A stretch of DNA of 46,034 nucleotides from contig JAQSXJ010000024.1 in the NCBI GenBank assembly GCA_029256725.1, positions 1 to 46,034 on the forward strand, read 5' to 3'. The position numbers and the translations under genes are program-made. Below are positions 1 through 6,851 of this stretch, piece after piece. The notes under the pieces are model-generated. The model ran no database searches. It was not told where the DNA came from and saw only the letters and a list, made by a program, of their open reading frames with translations. This stretch comes from Anaerocolumna sp. (lineage in GTDB: Bacteria > Bacillota > Clostridia > Lachnospirales > Lachnospiraceae). The stretch's first letter is position 1. Every line of letters begins with the position of its first letter.

Positions 1-528
1 GAAGAATTTAAAATAGCTGGAGCAGACCTAAACAATGACGGAAAGAATGAAATTATTATTATAAGTGATATGGGTACAAATGGAGGAGACGGAATCTATG
101 GATTACGGGTGTACACAAAACAGGACCAGGGATATCAGCCAGTTGCGTTGCCGACGGAATATGAGATTTATGGCGGATTTCCTTACTATCTGAATTGGGA
201 TGGAAAATCAGCAGAAATACTGGACAGCAATAAAAGGGCATTCATACAGGTGGGTAATGATATATTAGAAGCTCATTATACCAGGACCGGCCAAACCGAG
301 GAATGGGAAAAATTACAGGGAAAAGCAACTGAGCCTGTGGCAGCTGATGGAATATGTGATTTTGCTATACAAATGAAAGATGAAAAGGTAAAATTGATTA
401 TAAAGCAATACCTTATGGGTCCTACAGGTGTCCATGTGGATTGTATCGGTTATGTCTTAACTGAGCTGGAATTAGAGAGTGATAATACCTGGAGCGGCTG
501 TTTATTATCTTCCATCAGATTAGCTTAA
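1..528 (+). CDS. FG-GAP/VCBS-like repeat protein, C-terminal part
   Basis: The reading frame is open from the first base of the window and stops at a TAA, so this is the 3' end of a longer gene; the first in-frame ATG at 70 is probably internal. The first residues contain ADLNNDGKNEIIII, a typical Asp/Asn-rich calcium-loop motif of FG-GAP/VCBS beta-propeller blades. The rest is beta-rich with many Gly and Tyr residues and no catalytic motif I recognise. Such proteins are usually exported or lipid-anchored, but the N-terminus that would show this is outside the window. It is followed by a separate GNAT gene 40 bp downstream. Function unknown. Confidence 0.7.
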   Translation, partial: EEFKIAGADLNNDGKNEIIIISDMGTNGGDGIYGLRVYTKQDQGYQPVALPTEYEIYGGFPYYLNWDGKSAEILDSNKRAFIQVGNDILEAHYTRTGQTEEWEKLQGKATEPVAADGICDFAIQMKDEKVKLIIKQYLMGPTGVHVDCIGYVLTELELESDNTWSGCLLSSIRLA

Positions 529-568
529 AACTATTATAGTATGAACAATTTAAAAGGGAGAGCTTATT

Positions 569-1117
569 ATGAATCATTTGGGAACAAAAACATTAGAAAC
601 AGAGCGCTTAATACTACGGGCTTTTCGTACAGATGATGCAGAAGGTATGTATCGAAACTGGGCCAGTGATGAAGAGGTAACCAGATATCTCACCTGGCCG
701 GTACACCCAAATGTAGAAGGGACAAAAGCGCTTCTTGGTATTTGGGAAGAAAAAGCGAAGGAATCAGATAATTATCAGTGGTGTATTGTACTGAAAGAAA
801 TACAGGAACCAATCGGAAGTATAGGAGTAGTACATATGGAGGAACAGATTTCTGCGGCCGAAATCGGTTACTGCTGTGGAAGAGCTTTCTGGGGAAAAAA
901 CATTATGTCAGAAGCGCTGGCAGCAGTAAGGGATTATCTCTTTGAGGAGGTGGGATTAAACCGCCTTGAAGCAAGACATGACACTAAAAATCCAGCCTCC
1001 GGTAAAGTTATGGAAAAATGCGGTCTGCGCTTTGAAGGAATCAAACGCCAGGGTGCTAAGAATAATACCGGTATTTGTGACATTGCATATTATGCTATGT
1101 TAAGAGAAGATAGATAA
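569..1117 (+). CDS. GNAT-family N-acetyltransferase (RimJ/RimL type)
   Basis: This 182-residue protein has the layout of the Acetyltransf_3 (RimJ/RimL) branch of GNAT enzymes, which move an acetyl group from acetyl-CoA to an amine. The N-terminal LETERLILRAFRTDDAEGMY is the family's opening signature. The acetyl-CoA region is seen in GYCCGRAFWGKNIMSEAL and the end of the fold in NPASGKVMEKCGLRFEG. The start is supported by AAGGGAG eight bases before ATG. Length is normal for the family. The substrate, which could be a ribosomal protein N-terminus or a small amine, cannot be told from sequence. Confidence 0.9.
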   Translation: MNHLGTKTLETERLILRAFRTDDAEGMYRNWASDEEVTRYLTWPVHPNVEGTKALLGIWEEKAKESDNYQWCIVLKEIQEPIGSIGVVHMEEQISAAEIGYCCGRAFWGKNIMSEALAAVRDYLFEEVGLNRLEARHDTKNPASGKVMEKCGLRFEGIKRQGAKNNTGICDIAYYAMLREDR

Positions 1118-1120
1118 AGC

Positions 1121-1411
1121 CTAGAATACTATTGCAAGCAAATTAAATACCAGCCAGATGAGAAAAATACATAATACAAAGGCGAAGAAACTACAGATAC
1201 TCTTAATGGCATGGATATCTGCGGTTTGCTTAGCCTGTAATGCCAGAAGCATATCTTCACGGTCAAGGTCTGTATCCTCCCATTCATAAACACTACCGTT
1301 TTCGTGGTAGATTGTTTGAGGATCTTTTTGTACAGCTTCCTCTTCTGTTATTTTCTTAGAACTGTATAGTTCCAGATCAGTTAGTAGAAATTTTAATTCC
1401 CGTTTCGTCAT
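1121..1411 (-). CDS. Small tail-anchored membrane protein of unknown function
   Basis: A 96-residue protein with a charged, acidic N-terminal two thirds and one hydrophobic segment at the C-terminus (about residues 72-96, SFFAFVLCIFLIWLVFNLLAIVF). This suggests a cytosolic domain held to the membrane by its tail. I chose the ATG at 1411 because AAGGTG lies nine bases upstream; a GTG at 1423 would add four residues. The gene converges on the GNAT gene with only three bases between stop codons. I recognise no family. Confidence 0.65.
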   Translation of the reverse strand: MTKRELKFLLTDLELYSSKKITEEEAVQKDPQTIYHENGSVYEWEDTDLDREDMLLALQAKQTADIHAIKSICSFFAFVLCIFLIWLVFNLLAIVF

Positions 1412-1770
1412 TACACTAATCACCTTGCCTTTCTTAACGCGCCAAAGTTTATGCCAAGGATTTCAGTCATAAACTTGTGTGTGAAAATTCTCTTTTAATC
1501 TTTATACTATCTTCCTATATTTTATTCTAAGCATTAAAAACCCAAGTTAGAGTGAAAAATTTATACTGTAATTTTTACAAGTGATATAAACTCCGTATTG
1601 TCTACACAAAACCCGCACTTATCTACACTTACTTAAATATACTATTATGTAGGAATATATTACAGCAAGCAAAAGTAATAATTGATTTACTTCATAAATA
1701 TAAGTGAAATAAGATAAAGTAAACTTACCAAAGAATATAATCATTATAATAAAAAGTCTAACTCAATTCA
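1412..1770. other. AT-rich intergenic region
   Basis: About 360 bases between the divergently arranged small membrane protein and the amidase leader. It is very AT-rich and holds no ORF with a credible ribosome binding site. One TTATCTACA at about 1619 is one mismatch from a DnaA box, but it is isolated. I see no further structure. Confidence 0.5.
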
Positions 1771-1879
1771 ATATAGTAAGGAGGCAAGAGTGAAAGAAAA
1801 TTATATATTGAAAGGATGCCACGTTGAGATTCTTTCACTCCTTATTATTTGTGGCAGTATCGCAGGTTAGCCTGCGATA
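1771..1879 (+). promoter_or_regulatory. Structured leader of the amidase gene with two hairpins
   Basis: Hairpin I pairs AGTGAAAGAA (1789-1798) with TTCTTTCACT (1830-1839). After a seven-base bulge it continues as AGTAAGG (1775-1781) with CCTTATT (1840-1846), allowing one G-U. This arm contains the start codon and part of the Shine-Dalgarno sequence of the 26-codon ORF below. Hairpin II is a perfect 9-bp stem, TATCGCAGG (1858-1866) and CCTGCGATA (1871-1879), whose loop TTAG carries that ORF's stop codon. The amidase start lies 17 bases after hairpin II and has no good Shine-Dalgarno of its own. I infer translational coupling or attenuation; no known riboswitch consensus fits. Confidence 0.5.
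1790..1870 (+). CDS. 26-residue leader peptide or small hydrophobic protein
   Basis: A GTG-started ORF of 26 codons follows a consensus AAGGAGG (1778-1784) at five-base spacing, the best ribosome binding site in this neighbourhood. The peptide begins MKENYILKGC and ends with a hydrophobic stretch, ILSLLIICGSIAG, which could span or touch a membrane. It ends 26 bases before the amidase. It may be a leader peptide controlling the amidase, or a small membrane peptide assisting it. No homologue is recognised. The ribosome binding site and the placement of both hairpins on its start and stop codons are the evidence that it is translated. Confidence 0.45.
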   Translation: MKENYILKGCHVEILSLLIICGSIAG

Positions 1880-1896
1880 TGCAATGGGTATAAAAT

Positions 1897-2799
1897 ATGA
1901 AAATAGCAGTTGATGCAGGTCATGGCTATGAAACTGCCGGTAAACGCACACCTCCCGTGCCAACAGATGTGGATTTTGACAAAGATGGAAAAGCCGACGT
2001 AAAAAAAGGCGAAAGCATCAGGGAACATGTAGCTGCTGTAGGCGTTGCCTATCTTCTGGTTCAGGAGCTCAAACGCTGTGGATTTGATACGATTATGACA
2101 GGGTTTAATGACAATAATCCGAAAAATGATGCCGATACCCCTCTCACTGAAAGGCAGACTGCCATCAGGAACGCAAAGTGTGATTACTCTGTAAGTATAC
2201 ATTATAATGCATATGGTGATGGAAAGACCTTTAATGCCGCAGAAGGAGTGGAAGTTTATATTCACAACAGTTATAGCCAAAAATCAGAGAAACTCGCGAA
2301 GGCAGTGTTAAAATATTTGGCACAAGGAACCTCGCAGGTAAATAGAGGTATAAAGAAGTCAGCACTTGCCATGTGTAACTGCAATACCCTTGGAACCAAA
2401 GGAGCAATTCTTACAGAGCTGTGTTTTATGACCAATGAAAGGGAAGCCTTACAGATGATGGGAAGCAGCGCTTACTGGAAAGAATCTGCGCAGGAAATCT
2501 GTAAAGGCGTTTGTGAATATACTGGTGTTAAGTATGTTTCAGAAGTATATACACCAACTAAGACCATTAAGAAATCCTCCTCAGAAAAGGATATCAAGTG
2601 GCTTCAGGTGAAGCTGAACGCAGTGCTTACCGGTGAAAGTTTTATACCAATAGCTGTGGATGGAAAATATGGTAACAAGACAAGGATAGCGGTGCTTATT
2701 TACTGGGAAAAACTCGGGTGGAATCAGACCGGTAAAGATACCGGCTGGGCCGCTGGCAGTAATACCATAACGGCTCTGTCAAAAGGCAGAAAGAAATAG
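1897..2799 (+). CDS. N-acetylmuramoyl-L-alanine amidase (Amidase_3) with C-terminal accessory domain
   Basis: A 300-residue zinc amidase that cuts between muramic acid and the stem peptide in peptidoglycan. The Amidase_3 fold fills about residues 1-210: the DAGHG motif gives zinc ligand His9, IREH gives Glu43, SIHYNA gives His102, and LTELCFMTN gives catalytic Glu174. Residues about 228-300 look like a small peptidoglycan-binding or phage-endolysin-type tail (IKWLQVKLNAVL...DGKYGNKTRIAV resembles a PG_binding_1 repeat). There is no signal peptide, so the enzyme resembles phage endolysins or cytoplasmically made autolysins that need release. The start ATG is preceded only by a weak GGG, which suggests dependence on the upstream small ORF. 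A strong terminator follows. Confidence 0.88.
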   Translation: MKIAVDAGHGYETAGKRTPPVPTDVDFDKDGKADVKKGESIREHVAAVGVAYLLVQELKRCGFDTIMTGFNDNNPKNDADTPLTERQTAIRNAKCDYSVSIHYNAYGDGKTFNAAEGVEVYIHNSYSQKSEKLAKAVLKYLAQGTSQVNRGIKKSALAMCNCNTLGTKGAILTELCFMTNEREALQMMGSSAYWKESAQEICKGVCEYTGVKYVSEVYTPTKTIKKSSSEKDIKWLQVKLNAVLTGESFIPIAVDGKYGNKTRIAVLIYWEKLGWNQTGKDTGWAAGSNTITALSKGRKK

Positions 2800-2802
2800 A
2801 AT

Positions 2803-2891
2803 AAAAGGGTTGTTGTATATATAAAAGGCAATAGAAGTAAGTAAATAAAACTTCTAAAGGCTATAATAAGTATACAGCAGTCCCTTTTTTT
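2803..2891 (+). terminator. Terminator after the amidase gene
   Basis: AAAAGGGTTGTTGTATA (2803-2819) pairs with 2871-2888, about 17 bp with one bulged T and some G-U pairs, followed by a run of T ending at 2891. The loop contains a second small hairpin (AGAAGT with ACTTCT). Confidence 0.8.
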
Positions 2892-3160
2892 GTAGCGCTA
2901 ATTCCTTGTCGCATAAGCTTTTCTGTAAGGATAAGCATAAAACAAAAGATGAAAAGAGTCGATTTATGTAAAATATACAACACAATATGTTGAATAATAC
3001 AATATTTTCAAAAATGATTATGCAAAACGGTCATATAATCAATAAATAAATATCAAAATAAATACAAAAACACATACTATATGACATAATACAAAGAAAT
3101 AAATTGAAATATGCACAAATTAATGATAGAATAAATATTATAACTTTGAGGGGGTTAACT
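2892..3160. other. AT-rich intergenic region upstream of the chemoreceptor
   Basis: About 270 very AT-rich bases, with no credible ORF. No sigma-28-type motility promoter is visible. The chemoreceptor's ribosome binding site (GAGGGGG at about 3148-3154) closes the region. Confidence 0.4.
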
Positions 3161-5089
3161 ATGTTTAAGAGCAGCAGGAAATTACAGAGACCAATCTTGA
3201 TGCAGAGAATGCTGGACTGGGATTTTGAGAACGAGTTTATTGGCAGTGATGACACAGACCAAAATGATATATACCATAGCTATAGAAAATACTTTACTCA
3301 GTTCCGTAATGATTTTGACAATGTAAAATCCATTTCCGGGCAGCTGGAAGGCGTAGTGGAAGAAATCGTAGACACCTCATTAAGTGTTAGGCATTCCTCA
3401 GAATACATAGCTCAAGGAGCACAGTCCCAGGCAGATGATGTGGGGAGATGTATGGGCGTTGCAGATCATCTGGCAGACAAGATCAATGAGATGGATATGA
3501 AATCCAAGGAATTGATAGGCCTTGCCTATGATATGAGTGAAGTAAATGCAGAAGGAAAAGAAGCCATTCATAATCTATCCGTTAACCAGGAAAAGAATGA
3601 GAAGGTCATGACGGAAATTATGGATGCTATCTATACCCTTTTGAATAAAACCAAGAATATTACCGAGATAACGAAGGTATTATATAGTATTGCCTCCCAG
3701 ACCAACCTGCTTGCTTTAAATGCTTCCATTGAAGCGGCCAGAGCAGGAGAAGCAGGCAAGGGTTTTGCGGTGGTTGCGGAGGAAGTACGGAAGCTGTCCG
3801 AAGAGAGCAGACAGGCCAGTGAGAATATCAGCAGATCTCTTTCAGATATTACAGGTCAGTTGGACAACCTTAGAGGAGTGATGGACTCCTCCACTGTAAT
3901 CTTCACAGAGCAGAACCATGCTGTGAGTAAAGTAATTAAATCCGTGGAGCAGGTGAATGATACTGCGGATATATTCATAAAGAGACAGAAGGATTTCAAT
4001 GAAGAAGTCAGCCTGCTAACCAGGGAAAAGACTACCCTCATTGAAGCTCTGGGAAGCATTGCTGCAGTTGTTGAAGAGTCCTCTGCCACAACGGAGGAAG
4101 TAGCTTCCTTAACCATTAGCCAGAACAGTATGGCTGATATCCTTGTTAAGATGACAAGAGAGTTATGCGGTAAGGTATCTTACATAGAGAAGAATTCTAA
4201 TTCTATCAAGACCTCTCTGGTAGTAAAGAAGAAGAAAAAGATAGCCCTTATCTGGGATCTGGATGATCCCTTCTGGGAGCCGGCAGCAAAGGAAGCACAA
4301 AAGACCGCTAAAGTACTTAATATGGAGGTGGAGATCTATGCGCCTAAGTCCAGAGGTGAACAGGGAACAAAAGAAATGGTTGATATACTTAAGAATATTT
4401 CCATTAACAACTTTGATGGAATCGCAATTTCACCTATAGATGATGAAGCGGTTGCCAGAGAACTTCGAAATCTGTCGGGTAAAGGGATCAAGATCATTTT
4501 TATTCAGTCTCCGGTTAAGGGGATTAATCATGAGGCCATTATTGGTACCAATACACTGCAATGCGGGCACAGTGCGGGTATGATTGTAAAGCAGCTCTTA
4601 GGCGGCAGAGGTGATGTTGTAATTGGAATGTGGACGGATTATAAGCTGGCAGCAATTGAAGAAAGAGCTGAAGGTTTTATTAAAGAAGTCACAGAGAATT
4701 CCGCAATATCTGTACATCAGGTTGGAGTCGTTGGAGAACCCTCCAAAGAAGAGGCAGAAAGAGTAATTACCAAGATGTTAAAGGATTATCCGGATACCAG
4801 GTTATTCTTCTCTACCAATGTAGGTTGGGGACTGGCATATGCAAGGTATGTAGAGAGTCATGGACTGGATATCAAAGTGGTAACCATTGACTTTACAAAG
4901 GAAGTAGCTGCACATATGAAGAAAGGAAGCATTAAGGCAGCAGTTGCCCAGAGACCTTTTGTATGGGGCAGCGTTCCCTTGGAACTATTCGTAGATATAT
5001 TTGCAGGCAAAGATGTAAAGAAAGTCACGGATACCGGCACCTATGAAGTAAATGCCAATAATCTTAAGATTTTTGAGCAGAGATTCTAA
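3161..5089 (+). CDS. Soluble methyl-accepting chemotaxis protein fused to a sugar-binding-protein-like domain
   Basis: A 642-residue protein without any membrane segment or signal peptide. Residues about 60-330 form an MCP signalling coiled coil with the CheA/CheW-contacting tip ([19 protein letters not shown], then [12 protein letters not shown]). Residues about 353-642 resemble a type I periplasmic binding protein (Peripla_BP_4, ribose/galactose-binding-protein fold): [19 protein letters not shown], an [13 protein letters not shown] segment, and a C-terminal [13 protein letters not shown]. The order is inverted relative to ordinary receptors, and the sensor would lie in the cytosol. I infer a receptor for an intracellular sugar or related ligand. 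The ATG at 3161 is chosen for GAGGGGG six bases upstream; an in-frame earlier start at 3104 lacks one. Confidence 0.9.
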   Translation: MFKSSRKLQRPILMQRMLDWDFENEFIGSDDTDQNDIYHSYRKYFTQFRNDFDNVKSISGQLEGVVEEIVDTSLSVRHSSEYIAQGAQSQADDVGRCMGVADHLADKINEMDMKSKELIGLAYDMSEVNAEGKEAIHNLSVNQEKNEKVMTEIMDAIYTLLNKTKNITEITKVLYSIASQTNLLALNASIEAARAGEAGKGFAVVAEEVRKLSEESRQASENISRSLSDITGQLDNLRGVMDSSTVIFTEQNHAVSKVIKSVEQVNDTADIFIKRQKDFNEEVSLLTREKTTLIEALGSIAAVVEESSATTEEVASLTISQNSMADILVKMTRELCGKVSYIEKNSNSIKTSLVVKKKKKIALIWDLDDPFWEPAAKEAQKTAKVLNMEVEIYAPKSRGEQGTKEMVDILKNISINNFDGIAISPIDDEAVARELRNLSGKGIKIIFIQSPVKGINHEAIIGTNTLQCGHSAGMIVKQLLGGRGDVVIGMWTDYKLAAIEERAEGFIKEVTENSAISVHQVGVVGEPSKEEAERVITKMLKDYPDTRLFFSTNVGWGLAYARYVESHGLDIKVVTIDFTKEVAAHMKKGSIKAAVAQRPFVWGSVPLELFVDIFAGKDVKKVTDTGTYEVNANNLKIFEQRF

Positions 5090-5118
5090 ATAGATAAGAA
5101 AATTGAGTATATATAAAT

Positions 5119-5226
5119 AAATGCTCTCCCTGTAACAAACAGCTTAAAAGAATCACTATAAAGTGGGTAATTAAAAGCACCTTTATAGATTCCAGTTACT
5201 GTTTGCTGCAGGGTAGAGCATTTTTT
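5119..5226 (+). terminator. Long branched terminator after the chemoreceptor gene
   Basis: AAATGCTCTCCCTG (from 5119) pairs with CAGGGTAGAGCATTT near 5208-5223, with CAAACAG and CTGTTTG extending the stem. An inner stem pairs CTATAAAG with CTTTATAG. The 3' arm runs into TTTTTT. It may be an intrinsic terminator made of one long imperfect hairpin. Confidence 0.85.
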
Positions 5227-5307
5227 GCCTTTATGAAGATTTGATATAGTAGCTGGCAGCAGCAAGCATAGCAAAATATTACGTAGCAAGATAATAGCCA
5301 TAAAAGA

Positions 5308-5321
5308 CGAACGTATATTCG
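5308..5321. promoter_or_regulatory. Candidate LexA (SOS) operator
   Basis: CGAACGTATATTCG is a near-palindrome that differs by one base from the Gram-positive LexA core GAAC-N4-GTTC. It lies eight bases before the -35 of the promoter at 5329, upstream of the sbcD/sbcC-like repair genes. Confidence 0.4.
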
Positions 5322-5328
5322 AATGAAC

Positions 5329-5357
5329 TCGACTTAAAAACTGTTTTATGCTATAAT
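5329..5357 (+). promoter_or_regulatory. Candidate sigma-A promoter upstream of the SbcD/SbcC-like pair
   Basis: TCGACT, a 17-base spacer and TATAAT, with TG one base before the -10 (extended -10). A second extended -10, TG-C-TATAAT, sits at 5499-5507 without a clear -35. Both point toward the gene at 5769. Confidence 0.5.
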
Positions 5358-5512
5358 ATTATTCAATCAGTACTAGAAATTATAATAATACTGGTTAAAA
5401 AATCATTTTATACAGAATAGTTTTGAAAAATTTAAAGTTAATGAAATAGAATCTTAAACTTTCCTTCCTTTTATTTCATAGTTTTGTATATATTACTGTG
5501 CTATAATGTACG

Positions 5513-5568
5513 AAGCAGGATAATAACCAAAAGCAGATAATAACAGAAAGCAGGAGATAACCAAAAGC
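5513..5568. repeat. Three imperfect 17-18 bp tandem repeats
   Basis: Units begin AAGCAG and share ATAA-CA: 5513-5530, 5531-5547 and 5548-5564, followed by a partial AAGC. They lie just after the second extended -10 and so would be in the 5' leader of the sbcD-like gene. The surrounding region 5227-5768 holds no gene. Confidence 0.55.
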
Positions 5569-5768
5569 TATGTAAAGCTGCAGTTAGAGATTGGTGTATA
5601 TGAGAGGGAATTGTGAAGGAATAACATCTTCACACAGAAAACTCTATAATGTACACAGAGGGTGCACATTACACTTATTAAAGAATTGATTATAGTGCCG
5701 GGAAAAACGGCATTCTATAAGAGAAAGAAGAATTGGAAGTAGATTCACTACTGGAATGAGGTGTCACT

Positions 5769-6839
5769 ATGAAATTCATCCATATAGCAGATGTACATCT
5801 GGGGGCAGCACCAGACAGGGGATACCCCTGGAGCGAGCAAAGAGAGAAAGACATCTGGGAAAGCTTTCATCGTATAACAGAGCTATGTGAAAAAGAAGAG
5901 ATGGACCTTCTGTTGATAGCAGGAGACTTTTTTCATAAACAGCCACTGTTAAGAGAGTTAAAGGAAGCAGCTTATAATTTGGGGAGATTATCCCACACAC
6001 AGGTGGTGCTGATAGCAGGCAATCATGATTATATCAGTGAACGCTCTCCTTATTCGGACTATGTTTGGCCTGCTAATGTGCATATGTTAAAGGATAAGGA
6101 GATGGATAGCATCTTTTTGGAGGATATTAATACAGAAGTTTACGGCTTAAGTTATCATGCAAGGGAGATCAGGGAGCCAATGTATGACCGGATAAGCCCT
6201 GGATGCCCGGAACGGATCAATATACTTCTGGCCCATGGAGGGACCCCGGATAATATTCCTTTTGATAAAAATATTCTGATGGAATCAGGTTTTGATTATA
6301 TTGCGCTGGGGCATATTCATAAACCTCAGTATCTTGCGGATAACCTGGCGTATTCCGGTTCCCTGGAGCCCATGGATAAGAATGAAACCGGTACAAGAGG
6401 TTATATCAGGGGAGAGATAACAAAGGAAGAAGAAGCAGGAAATCTTAGCTCAGAGTTTATACCGCATGCAACTTGCAGTTATCATAAAATAACAATACCC
6501 GTACAGACAGGTTTCACAAACGGTGAAATACGTGACAAAATGAAGGAAGCTATAAAGTCCAAAGGTGAAAATAATATTTACCAGTTCCACCTTGCAGGAA
6601 AAAGGGACAGAGATACGGTCTTTGACATAGAAGGGTTGTCTTCCCTTGGCAATATTTTAGAGGTAGTGGATAGTACTCTTCCGGATTATGATTTTACAGC
6701 ACTAAAAGCTGAAAATGAAGATAACATTATAGGACTCTACATTAAGGCAATTGAAGAAGGCGGTTTTGCCGGCGAGCTGGGAGAAAAAGCCCTTTATTAT
6801 GGTATGGAAGCCCTTTTAGAGGCCAAGAATTATAAATAA
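5769..6839 (+). CDS. SbcD/YhaO-like DNA repair exonuclease (metallophosphoesterase)
   Basis: A 356-residue calcineurin-like phosphoesterase of the SbcD/Mre11 family, the nuclease half of a DNA double-strand-break processing complex. The metal-binding motifs appear in order: IADVHLG (Asp8, His10), GDFFH (about 57), AGNHDY (about 81), LAHGG and GHIHK. The C-terminal 150 residues form the capping and partner-binding part. The length is close to Bacillus YhaO. It is followed 12 bases later by its ATPase partner, so the two form an operon. Start ATG has GAGGTG upstream. A candidate LexA site upstream suggests damage induction. Confidence 0.9.
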   Translation: MKFIHIADVHLGAAPDRGYPWSEQREKDIWESFHRITELCEKEEMDLLLIAGDFFHKQPLLRELKEAAYNLGRLSHTQVVLIAGNHDYISERSPYSDYVWPANVHMLKDKEMDSIFLEDINTEVYGLSYHAREIREPMYDRISPGCPERINILLAHGGTPDNIPFDKNILMESGFDYIALGHIHKPQYLADNLAYSGSLEPMDKNETGTRGYIRGEITKEEEAGNLSSEFIPHATCSYHKITIPVQTGFTNGEIRDKMKEAIKSKGENNIYQFHLAGKRDRDTVFDIEGLSSLGNILEVVDSTLPDYDFTALKAENEDNIIGLYIKAIEEGGFAGELGEKALYYGMEALLEAKNYK

Positions 6840-6851
6840 GGAGAGAAACAC

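Noticed and set aside
1771..1896. A c-di-GMP or other known riboswitch
   Set aside because: The conserved core sequences of GEMM and other classes that I know are absent; the small ORF explains the structure better.
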